The notes under the pieces: model-generated
What the model saw: only the letters and a program-made list of their open reading frames with translations
Databases searched by the model: none
Told to the model about the DNA's origin: nothing
Assembly: GCA_022410635.1 (NCBI GenBank)
Contig: JAJVDF010000281.1
Coordinates: forward strand, 89,018-153,017
DNA: 64,000 nt
Direction of reading: 5' to 3'
From: Tretioscincus oriximinensis
Taxonomy: Eukaryota > Chordata > Lepidosauria > Squamata > Gymnophthalmidae
Made by a program: the position numbers and the translations under genes
Part shown: piece by piece, positions 56,035-64,000 of the stretch
Layout: every line of letters starts with the position of its first letter
Numbering within the stretch: position 1 is the first letter of the stretch

Positions 56035-56150
56035 CCTAAGCTTCCCCTATTTTCCAATAATGTTTTTTATTTTAATTCTGTTTTTCTTGTCAACCACCCT
56101 GAGATCTTTGGATAGAAGCATAGAAATACAAATAAATAAACAAAAGAAGT
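56035..56150 (+). mobile_element. LINE 3' end with AAATAAATAAA tail
   Basis: TTCTTGTCAACCACCCTGAG, ATCTTTGGATAGAAGC and a CAAATAAATAAAC tail match the 3' end type at 4900-4955. Confidence 0.5.
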
Positions 56151-59100
56151 AAACAGTTTATTTGAGAGTTCTCCTATGCTCAGCGTTCTGTGAATTGCAT
56201 TAGGTGCTTTTAAGGCACTTGACTAAACCATAGTGTTTTGCAAAAAAATTACTCTGTAGAATTCACTTTTCAATTTATGAGAAGATGTACAGTTGTGAAA
56301 AAAGGTTTATGAATCCTTTAGCAGTATTTGAATTCGCGCATAAATATGTTTTGATTTTTGTATGTCAAAATATGGTAATTCTTGAAGCATCTGGATTTAA
56401 TTCTGTAACACTAATTTGTTTCTGGTCCTGTTTGTACAGATTTAGTAATCTGTTTTAATGGAATGTTATAACACATCTAAAACATCTGACTTAGCCTGTG
56501 TAAACACAGTCTTTGAATCCTTGACAATCAGAGTGCATCCACACACCAGACTCATGACTGGAAGAAGGGCTTTGGAGGCAGCTCTGCCAGACTAGATCGC
56601 TGGTTGCGCAGAAAAGTCACGTTGCCCCAATACTTCCAAGAGCAGGGAAAGCCCGGTTACTGGTACAGCTGCAGAGCTTTCTAGGGCCCTGTTCCTATTC
56701 CCCTGTGAAGCGCCGCCATTACAGGCTTTCCCTGTTGCTGGAGCAAGGTCTTGGTGTGATGTTACTCGAGACCATGTTCCAGCGTCCAATCAGGGGCCCC
56801 TTGCACTGGAGGCACAGCAGCATGATGGCAGCATCCTGCACATTTCCATGGCAGTGCTGAGACATCTATGCTGAGGGGTCTGCATGCAGCGTCCAGGAAA
56901 GCAGATATGTGTGAGCAGGCCATGAATGTGTGTGGATGTGGCCTCAGTTTCATCCTGTAACTTTTCAGTGTCTAATAAGCAACCTGTGACCCTGGAGGAG
57001 ATGACAATTCATGGTGCTACTGTAGCCTCAGTGGTACAGAAGATAGAAATTACTGACTTACATTTAATTAAGAAATGTGTACAGATTTTTTTAATTTTTT
57101 AATTTTATTTCTTCAGTAAGAATATCAAGCCAGTATCTTGCCTGTAACTTGTAATAGATACCTAAACTACTGAGACCTGTCCGAACAGGACCTTTGTCAA
57201 GCTGTCATTTCCAGTCTGGGTGATATTTTAAATAGAAATAATGAATTAAATATACTAAGAGAAGGACTGATTTATAAGATAAAATTGCAGAGGTCTAATC
57301 TTGAAGTCTAAAAATAGGATTACCTCATAAACCCGGGGTAGAACTTTGCCCCTTAATGGGAGTGAAAAACAAGAACAACTTCTGAGACAGTATGAAATGC
57401 TGAACTTTTAGTGGCGTTTGTGTTAATATGAATGCCATAAACCACCCAATTCGGTATAAACTTGGTTCTTAGTGAATTAGTTCATCATATTCTTAGTGGC
57501 ATTAACGGAAACAGGCTGATATAATACATGCCCCCAAATATGTGGATTGGAAAATTTCATGTGCACTATGGACCAGAATACCTGCTAAATCATTATTTAA
57601 ATCTAATCAGCACCTACAATATGGTTGAGATTGTAGCTCGTAAAAAAGGTTTCAATATACACAGTTGTTCCATCAGTAACATTTATTACTGTATTTAAAT
57701 AGTATATTCAAGTAAATTACACTGCAAAATTATAAATATGTTATTTAAATAAAACTGTCTTTATTCTCATTAAAGATTGGATCACATTTTAAATACTGTT
57801 CATGCAAAAATCCAGATACCAGTAATTCCAAAGATGTGTGAGGAGTTTTTCAAGACTTTCTAATCTTCCTCCACTACTGTTCTAAATGTTTTGAGTTGTA
57901 GGAATTCTTTCTGCTCCTTTGTTGTTTTGTTAGACGTAAGGCTTGAAGTCTGCTTTGTGTTTTACTGTTGTGTTCAAGAAATAAATAAATTGGTTTAGGC
58001 TACTTGTTTACATTTACATTTCCGAGTTTAATTTTCTATAGTGCTTTGTATACAATGATGGAAGAAAATACAAAAAATATTCTCATCTATGAATGTGTTT
58101 AGACTAAGTTTATGAGAAGGACATGCTATGTGTAAATTTTGAATATATTTCATTTTCAAACAAAACTATCCTAATTATTTATGATCATTCTTATTTAGTC
58201 TAATTTTACACCACTCATGAGCCTATAAAAGGCTCCTGTAATAGTTTATGGGTCATTGCTGTTCAGGCTTACATTTTAGGAACACATGATTATGACATGT
58301 GTAGATTATTTTCTGTTGTCTCTCCCTCCCTTTAGTTGATAAATTGACTGCTATGTCTGAAAGTTGAAGCAGAATTTGATGATGCTGGTTTCTTCTCCTG
58401 TGAGCTATAAACTACTATGTTTCAATTTATTAATACTGTTGCAGTCTAACTCTTTAATTTTTTCAAACACTTTGACAGCCTAGCCTGATTTCAGATTGGC
58501 ATACATAGATAGAGCTGGGTGTCGTATGCATATTGATGACACTCCATTCCAGAGGCCTAGTGAAATCACACAAATGTTAAAGAGGATGGGAAATAAAATC
58601 AGTTCCTGATGAAGTCCACAAGTGAATTCTCAGGTTATCTGGCAGAAATACCTTTGATCATACCTTGGCATTAGCTTTGGAAATAAGAGCAGAATCACTT
58701 AAAATCAAAAACGTGTGTATTATCTAATGGACAATATTTCTTTAGTTAATGTAGATCCAGGGAAATTTTCTTGAGGCTTTGCACCACTGCCCTTTAGGAT
58801 CCAATGGGGTTATCATTTCAAAGAGGCACTCACCAATTCCTGAACCTACTGTAAAGTCACTATAAACACTTAACGTATTTAAAAATGTCTAAGGCTGTGG
58901 CTTTNAAAAAAATTAAATTACATTATGTGTGTGCATGCTTCAGCTTGCTGTATGTAAGCTTAATGGGTTTGGAATGAGAGAATGTTGCTTAATTGATCTT
59001 TATTATTGCTATTATCAGTGTTTTAATTTTATATACAGTAACTTTGAATTATTCATTCCTTGAAGTGGTTTCTCACAACTGGGATTATGCAACATTTATA

Positions 59101-59464
59101 TCTGTGTTTTCATTTTGCTATATGTATGGAGAAAGAAATGTCCCATAGTGGGAAATAAATATGATGCATACAAAAATCAAGTATATATACTAAACAGAAG
59201 AGAGAAATGTTTTATCTAAAATATTTTGGCATATCATCTGCTATTTGTGCTTGAGAATTCTGTTTCTGAACCATGTTTTGGCAGCTATACAAATCAAATG
59301 TTATTCATTACATTTTTAGTAGAAGTAAAAATATTATTTGGCACAGATTAACTTCCTTAATTACATAGTGAATGTTTGTTAGCATGCTTTCGATTTTAGG
59401 CTGAGATTATTGCTTAAATTTAAGTTTATATGATACTTTCTGACTGTTTGCAGCAGCCTTATTA

Positions 59465-59590
59465 GTGCATTTTAGGGATCTGTTACAACACAGCTAAACT
59501 ACTATAATTTAAAAAATATATTTTTCTTTTGATTTATCTAATGTGTTATAAATGAGTTGAAACAGATCCATAAAATGCAAACAGGGCTTT
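59465..59590. repeat. MITE with inverted ends
   Basis: GTGCATTTTAGGGATCTGTT at the left is mirrored by AACAGATCCATAAAATGCA at the right, with CTAATGTGTTATAAATGAG inside. Same family as 24985-25110. Confidence 0.6.
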
Positions 59591-59727
59591 TGTTTTGAGT
59601 TCATAGAAAGTCATTCACACATCTTGAAATTTTACATGTACAAGACATTTCCATTTGATCACGTTACTCTTAATAGATAAAATGATTACTGGTAATTTCA
59701 ACATCTTTATTGTCATTATTATAAGTA

Positions 59728-59850
59728 AACGTCCCCTTTTGAGCTCCCGTTTTATGAGTTAACATTTCATAAGCACTCAGTTTTAGCTGTTATCTTAAAG
59801 TTGAGTGTTCAAAAAGATATTGCTTCGTTTGTCTTCTACTTTAAAGGTCC
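59728..59850 (+). repeat. Unclassified dispersed repeat, copy 2 of 48345-48460
   Basis: Contains CCGTTTTATGAGTTAACATT, TCATAAGCACTCAGTTTTAG and GAGTGTTCAAAAAGATATTG, parallel to the first copy. Confidence 0.55.
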
Positions 59851-60369
59851 TGCTTTACAAGCAAACGTTTGGTCGCAGTTTACTGTTGAAGTGGAGGCCT
59901 ACCCGCATTAATAAAAATAGAAAGTGGTTGTAGCTTAGACCCTATCCCCATGCATGATTTCCAGCAAACTGGATGCANCAATACCATCAATTTGCCCCAC
60001 GCATTGGGGAGAAGTCTTGCAGATACAGAGATCCACTCACTTAAAAGGTCCCTTGTCCCAGAATTATTAGTCATGCAGTTTGTGCAATTCAAATGCGGGC
60101 ATTTTGTAGTATTGAAAAGAAAGCTTCATGGAGACATCAAGGAATTGTGAACATGGCTTATCTCACGAGACTTCAGGATAAGATGTAAAAGTTCATTGGC
60201 TCTTGGCTCTCAGAGAATACTTGGGAATTGTAGGCAGGCTCATAGTTAGGCAAGTGCAGCAGTGCCGTACTGGGCATATCATGAAACATCTTTGCTAGAC
60301 CAAAGTAACACAGGGTGGGTGGCGAATGCGTTTTTTTTTTTTAAAGCGAGGGAAACCATGAGGTAGGGA

Positions 60370-60520
60370 ATCTCCCCTAGTGATAGAGCAAGTGTATTGA
60401 AAATGGGGTTGTGGATTTGATTTCTGTGAAGTACTAGAAGAAGGTAATGGCATGCCACAAAATTTAGTGCTCATTTCCATGTAATCTCCAGGGACTGACT
60501 TTGACTTGATACTGCCAAAT
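60370..60520 (+). mobile_element. Squamate tRNA SINE related to Bov-B-tailed families
   Basis: The head region (TAGTGATAGAGCAAGTGTAT, B-box-like GTGGATTTGATTTC) is followed by CTAGAAGAAGGTAATGGCAT and CCAGGGACTGACTTTGACTT, the usual order of this SINE. It is in the opposite orientation to the copy at 46373-46558. Confidence 0.55.
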
Positions 60521-61466
60521 AATGGTAACAAACAAAAAGTTGTAGTTCCTTTAGCCTGTGTATGTACTCAGATGATCCTTTAGTGAAACTGAAAAGTAAT
60601 AATAGTACTGGTAAATCCAAGGATTAGGAAATGAGGTTTCTTGTTTAGTTATTTGTGATGTAGCAATAGATTCTTTTAGTATTGGTAGCCAGCACCCTAA
60701 AGAAAGAGCACTACTAGGTATGCAGGTAAGGTTTTCAGATGAACATATGCAGAATGCCCTGCACTTCTTGCACTTCACTTTGTTGTAACAGGGTTTTGTA
60801 GAATAGCCAGGAAGACTAAACTCAGTTTGTTATACTGAAATTTTTGTTACATTGAAGTTTGTTACAACAGTGGCATTTTTACATTGCTCTCAGTGGTGTT
60901 CGAGCAGGACTTTCAAATTTGTTTGTTTGTTCCAGGGGTCTTTATAATGAGGTTTCACCTGTATTTCCCCATAAATTTCCTTATTTATGTATTTTCCAAA
61001 TAAAATTGCCTTTTATATTCTTAAGATTCCAAAAGCAGCAGTTACACATTCTGTTACTACCAGCAACAGATGAAAAGACAGAATATTACATTTCGCTCTG
61101 CTACAATTTGGATTGCTGACCACTGTCGTCCCTCATGATCTTGGCATAAACCTGTTCTGTGGGTTGCAGGGGTCATTAAATGTGGTAGTTCTGGGCATCT
61201 TACACCACGTGAGTGGTAGGGGAGTCTGTGTTTTGGACTCCACATAAAGGTTTTGCCCAAGAAGCACCAACTGAAAGATTCATACTATCAATTGTATCAG
61301 TTTTTTTATTTCTAGTATTTGAGCAAGTTAGGAATTGAATTGAAGCGGGTTTTTTAATAAAGGTTAGAAGTCTTGTGAACAACATTTTAAGCAAGCATGA
61401 AAATGTTGAAAAAGTAAATAGTATTGAATATGTTGGTCAGTTTGCTCTAAAACTCTTTTCTCTTAG

Positions 61467-61599
61467 GTATTCAGTACTTACTCAAATGAAGATTATGATA
61501 GGCGAAACGAAGAGGTGGACCCTGTGTCAGCATCAGCAGAGTATGAACTTGAGAAAAGAGTGGAGAAAATGGAAGTTTTTCCTGTGGAAATTGAAAAAG
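61467..61599 (+). CDS. PPP1R9A-like: Neurabin-like protein, second coding exon (residues 535-578)
   Basis: The acceptor TTTTCTCTTAG at 61466 and donor G|GTGCAA at 61600 bound a phase-0 to phase-1 exon of 133 bases. It encodes the linker between the PP1-docking motif and the PDZ domain and contains [10 protein letters not shown] (539-548) and the helix [13 protein letters not shown] (556-568). This is one of the most conserved blocks of the neurabin/spinophilin family and in spinophilin continues the extended PP1 contact. It joins in frame to the preceding exon across a 15.3-kb intron. The match to family sequence is nearly continuous, so the call is safe, although the donor GTGCAA departs from the usual GTRAGT. 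Confidence 0.95.
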
Positions 61600-61696
61600 G
61601 TGCAAATACTAAATGTATTTACGTTTGAAAAATAACTGTCACTGCCAAGCCTAAGCAGTCAGAATGGATTATATATTTGTTTTGGAATGTCTAGTG

Positions 61697-61852
61697 CAGA
61701 GGTGTCAAACTGGTGGCCCTGCAGATGTTCCTGAACCACAACTCCCAATATTCCATTTGGTTTATCAGTGTGGTCACAGTTCTGGGAAAGGACTGGAATG
61801 TTGGAAGTTGTGATTCAGGAACATCTGGAGGGCCACCAGTTTGACATTTCTG
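61697..61852. mobile_element. hAT-type foldback MITE with 8-base target-site duplication
   Basis: Ends are CAGAGGTGTCAAACTGG and CCAGTTTGACATTTCTG. The arms continue inverted through GGCCCTGCAGATGTTCCTGA against TCAGGAACATCTGGAGGGCC. The flanks GTCTAGTG (61689-61696) and GTTTAGTG (61853-61860) differ at one base. A CAG...CTG terminus with an 8-base duplication is the hAT signature. It lies in the intron after coding exon 2. Confidence 0.88.
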
Positions 61853-62079
61853 GTTTAGTGTTTACTGACTCATACATTTGGCTGCAGTCCTGTGGCGAGT
61901 ATCTGAAAAAAACACCTTTATTGTAATTGATGGGGCCTATTGAGGAGTTGTATAGAACCCCATTGAAATAAGCTTGAATGCTGTGTTTATTTTGAAATAG
62001 TTCGATAATGTCCACAGGGCAGTAGAAACTAAGAAACTTTATACATCTTTAATAAGAATTAAGCAAATGCATGAAGGAC

Positions 62080-62270
62080 ACCTGTGCCTCCAGGTTGGAG
62101 AGCAAGTAGGATACTGTGAATGCCATTTGCAGGGGAACAAGAGTGGGTGGAGGTTTTGCTTTCTTCTGCTGCATGAGATGCTGAGAAGTAACTAGTCACA
62201 GTGTGAGACAGGATGTAGAACTATGTGGCCTGTGGTCTGATCCAATAGGGATCTTCTGAATAATTGAGAA
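62080..62270 (+). mobile_element. CR1 LINE 3' end fragment
   Basis: GATACTGTGAATGCCATTTG, GTGTGAGACAGGATGTAGAA and GGCCTGTGGTCTGATCCAAT parallel the CR1 3' UTR at 5740-5900. The 8-base tail is lost. Confidence 0.6.
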
Positions 62271-62543
62271 ATCAGTTTTTGAAAACCAATCAAATGGAAG
62301 TTGGTGTAGAAATATCTGGGGGGTTAAAAATGTAATGAATTGATGTATTTTGTTTTAATACAATCAAGTAAGTGAACCTTTGTTTTCATCTCTTTTTAGT
62401 TTAAACTACTTTTTTCTAATACTGGTAGGATTATTATAAATATCAAATATCTTGCTATACATATTTTAAAATTATACCATGTTTGCAAAAAAGAGTGTTT
62501 AAAAGTAATTTGTCTGCCTGTTATTTTTTTGGAAATCTTACAG

Positions 62544-62664
62544 GTGACAGTGGTTTGGGTATAAGTATTATTGGAATGGGTGTTGGTGCAGATCAAGGCT
62601 TGGAAAAGCTTGGGATCTTTGTAAAAACAATTACAGAAGGTGGAGCTGCTCAAAAAGATGGTCG
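62544..62664 (+). CDS. PPP1R9A-like: Neurabin-like protein, third coding exon (PDZ domain, first half; residues 579-619)
   Basis: The exon lies between acceptor TTACAG (62543) and donor CG|GTAAGT (62665), entering in phase 1 and leaving in phase 2. It carries the PDZ carboxylate-binding loop GLGISIIG (582-589), then GMGVGAD (589-595) and [12 protein letters not shown] (597-608). PDZ domains bind C-terminal peptides of partner proteins. Compared with neurabin-1 as I recall it, most changes are conservative (for example TV to TI, QR to QK), with Q596 replacing alanine. The first split codon completes G579 and the last splits R619. Confidence 0.95.
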
Positions 62665-62720
62665 GTAAGTTTCTCTATAGATTTTTGGTCACATAAGCAA
62701 AAATGTGCAACCAAAAAAAA

Positions 62721-62798
62721 TACTGCTCAAAACAATTAAGGGAACACTTTAATATAACATGTTATGTTAAAGTGTTCCTTTAATTGTTTTGAGCAGTA
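62721..62798. mobile_element. 78-base palindromic MITE, Tc1/mariner type
   Basis: The left arm (TACTGCTCAAAACAATTAAG, then GGAACACTTTAA) and right arm (TTAAAGTGTTCC, then TTTAATTGTTTTGAGCAGTA) are near-perfect inverses around ATATAACATGTTATG, and the element begins and ends with TA. A CTGCTCAAAA-AA-T-AAGGGAACAC terminus is familiar from widespread mariner-like elements. It lies in the intron between coding exons 3 and 4. Confidence 0.88.
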
Positions 62799-63374
62799 TG
62801 TATACTTTTATTCCAATCCATGTGAATTCTGAGCAGTAGTTTGCAGAGATAAGCTTGAACAATATTAATCATTTTTTGTTCAGGTTTCAAGCATGCTAAG
62901 TGGACTGTACGCCATTAGACAAATGCAGTGGTACTTTGTGTAAACAGAAGAACAACAGTAGAGATTAGGATCATCGAGAATAGTGAATGAAAAGTGCAAC
63001 AAAATTTGGTTAACAGTTTTCAGGGTTTTTTGCACTGGGGAACTGAACCTTTAGTCCTTATGTATTTTATTATTGATACCAACTTCAAAACAATCAGAAC
63101 ATAATAACTAAACAGTTCCTTTATTACACACACTGTTGTTCTGTGAGATCATGTGAAATAGAAGTTAAAATCTTTTTCCCATTTGTGTATTCCTTAGCAG
63201 TCAATTTCTATAAATTGTACTCTTCATATTATCAAAATATTTAATATAAGTGCTGTTATATAAAATAAATTTTGTGCCTCTAAATGTTTTGGGGAGGTAT
63301 GCGTACTCCTGGTTGGGAATAATTTATGTAGAATACTGTGTGTAAAATCTAATTATTGCTTTCCTATCTTGCAG
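62799..63374 (+). other. PPP1R9A-like: Intron sequence between coding exons 3 and 4, no further feature
   Basis: AT-rich intron sequence downstream of the palindromic MITE; nothing else recognised. Confidence 0.5.
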
Positions 63375-63479
63375 AATCCAGGTAAATGACCAGATTGTTG
63401 AGGTTGATGGTATCAGTCTCGTTGGAGTAACCCAGTTTTTTGCAGCAACTGTATTAAAAAATACTAAAGGAACAGTCAG
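63375..63479 (+). CDS. PPP1R9A-like: Neurabin-like protein, fourth coding exon (PDZ domain, second half; residues 619-654)
   Basis: The exon is bounded by acceptor TATCTTGCAG (63374) and donor CAG|GTATGT (63480) and is 105 bases long. It encodes [19 protein letters not shown] (620-638), the core beta-strand/helix segment of the neurabin PDZ, then [15 protein letters not shown] (639-653). A phenylalanine at 640 sits where neurabin-1 has asparagine and spinophilin has serine (recalled, not aligned by software), in the helix that faces the ligand groove. The split codons at both ends (R619, R654) join correctly with the neighbouring exons. Confidence 0.95.
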
Positions 63480-63592
63480 GTATGTGTTGTTTTATAAATA
63501 TTTGAACAAGCTGTTTTACCGTTCAATATTTTCTTTGCTGTTAGTTTTTTATGGTAACGCAATTTTATATATTAATATTTATTTATTTATAG

Positions 63593-63713
63593 ATTTCTGA
63601 TTGGAAGAGAAAAACCAGGAACTCAAAGTGAAGTGGCTCGTCTTATCAGTGAGACACTGGAACAGGAAAGATGTTTATATGAACAGCAGTATGCCCAAGA
63701 TGATACTGAACAG
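63593..63713 (+). CDS. PPP1R9A-like: Neurabin-like protein, fifth coding exon (end of PDZ and start of acidic region; residues 654-694)
   Basis: The exon is separated from the previous one by a short 113-base intron. The acceptor is TTTATAG (63592) and the donor CAG|GTATTG (63714). It finishes the PDZ domain with FLIGREKPG (655-663) and SEVARLI (666-672), then continues into TLEQER (675-680) and [10 protein letters not shown] (685-694), the beginning of the acidic segment that precedes the coiled coil. The last exon boundary is phase 0. The rest of the gene (acidic ETGEYATDE-type segment, coiled coil and perhaps SAM domain) lies beyond the window, so this is a 3'-truncated gene model. Confidence 0.93.
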
Positions 63714-64000
63714 GTATTGTTTAATAAGTAAAATATATTATTTTATATTTCTTTAAATACTCCTTGGCAAATTACAGGCAAATCTTAAATGTCTTTGTTT
63801 CTTGAATGATACAAAGTTCAATAATAATTGAGTAAATACAATTTATTTGTGGTCATATAATGAAAGTACTTGTGAATTTACTCAGATTTGGTTTTAAAAA
63901 TCTGCTTTTCATAAAAGGAATAGACCAAAGAATGAAGAAATGAGGAAGTAAGATTAATTTCTATTTTAAAATTGTTTTTGTAGAAAACGCTGCTCTTTAT

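Larger units (their letters stand above)
46184..61466 (+). other. PPP1R9A-like: Intron between coding exons 1 and 2 (15.3 kb), no internal gene seen
   Basis: The donor AAG|GTAAAA and acceptor TCTTAG flank this intron. It contains a squamate SINE at 46.4 kb, TAG/TAA microsatellites at 47.4 kb, a perfect inverted repeat at 48.7 kb, a young SINE at 49.3 kb, an (ACT)/(AGT) dyad at 51.3 kb, a degraded LINE at 53.5-54.9 kb and a SINE at 60.4 kb. Between these (about 46560-47360, 47640-48330, 50600-51300, 51670-53500 and 55250-60340) the sequence is AT-rich and I could name nothing beyond short fragments of MITE-like repeats. Confidence 0.8.

Noticed and set aside
1..64000. Bacterial-type systems, CRISPR arrays, or intact endogenous viral genes
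   Set aside because: No repeat-spacer array, no operon-like gene order and no retroviral gag, pol or env motif was seen. The reverse transcriptase pieces are LINE type.

Overview
This window is vertebrate nuclear DNA, almost certainly from a squamate reptile (lizard or snake). It holds the 5' part of one spliced gene of the neurabin/spinophilin family on the + strand, plus repeat remnants of squamate type: CR1 and L2-like LINEs with (AAAT)n tails, tRNA-derived SINEs (one related to the Bov-B-mobilised squamate SINEs, one with a GAA/TTC tail), and several families of short foldback DNA transposons (MITEs). The repeat names come from recognised motifs and were not checked by any search. The sequence is AT-rich apart from one CpG island, and carries isolated single N positions typical of a draft assembly.

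Positions 1 to about 41.7 kb: I find no gene. This stretch is intergenic and filled with old repeats: LINE 3' ends on both strands, an internally deleted CR1 copy near 14.4-15.2 kb, SINEs at 7.0, 26.7, 30.9, 34.6 and 39.5 kb, simple repeats (a 210-base purine tract at 6.8 kb, a 360-base pyrimidine tract at 4.2 kb), and foldback elements at 10.8, 13.3, 22.0, 37.1, 39.6 and 40.6 kb. The one possible non-repeat coding remnant is a hydrophilic, coiled-coil-like frame on the minus strand near 12.2 kb, held at low confidence.

Positions 41.7-43.1 kb: a CpG island that should be the promoter and non-coding first exon of the gene. A short first intron, containing two copies of a MITE family, follows.

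Positions 44.3-63.7 kb and beyond: five coding exons (44582-46183, 61467-61599, 62544-62664, 63375-63479, 63593-63713) join in frame with consensus GT/AG ends to encode the first 694 residues of a neurabin-type scaffold. In order these carry an F-actin-binding N-terminus, a long divergent acidic linker, a KVKF docking motif for protein phosphatase 1, and a complete PDZ domain. The coiled coil and any SAM domain lie beyond the window. The core matches neurabin/spinophilin strongly, but the linker lacks blocks shared by neurabin-1 and spinophilin and the PDZ differs from neurabin-1 at more sites than expected for a reptile orthologue. I therefore favour a third, neurabin-1-like paralogue over PPP1R9A itself. 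The 15.3-kb second intron holds most of the repeats in this half.

I see no operon, CRISPR array, viral gene or multi-gene system. The most interesting items are the divergent neurabin paralogue and the density of near-perfect inverted repeats, several with visible target-site duplications.
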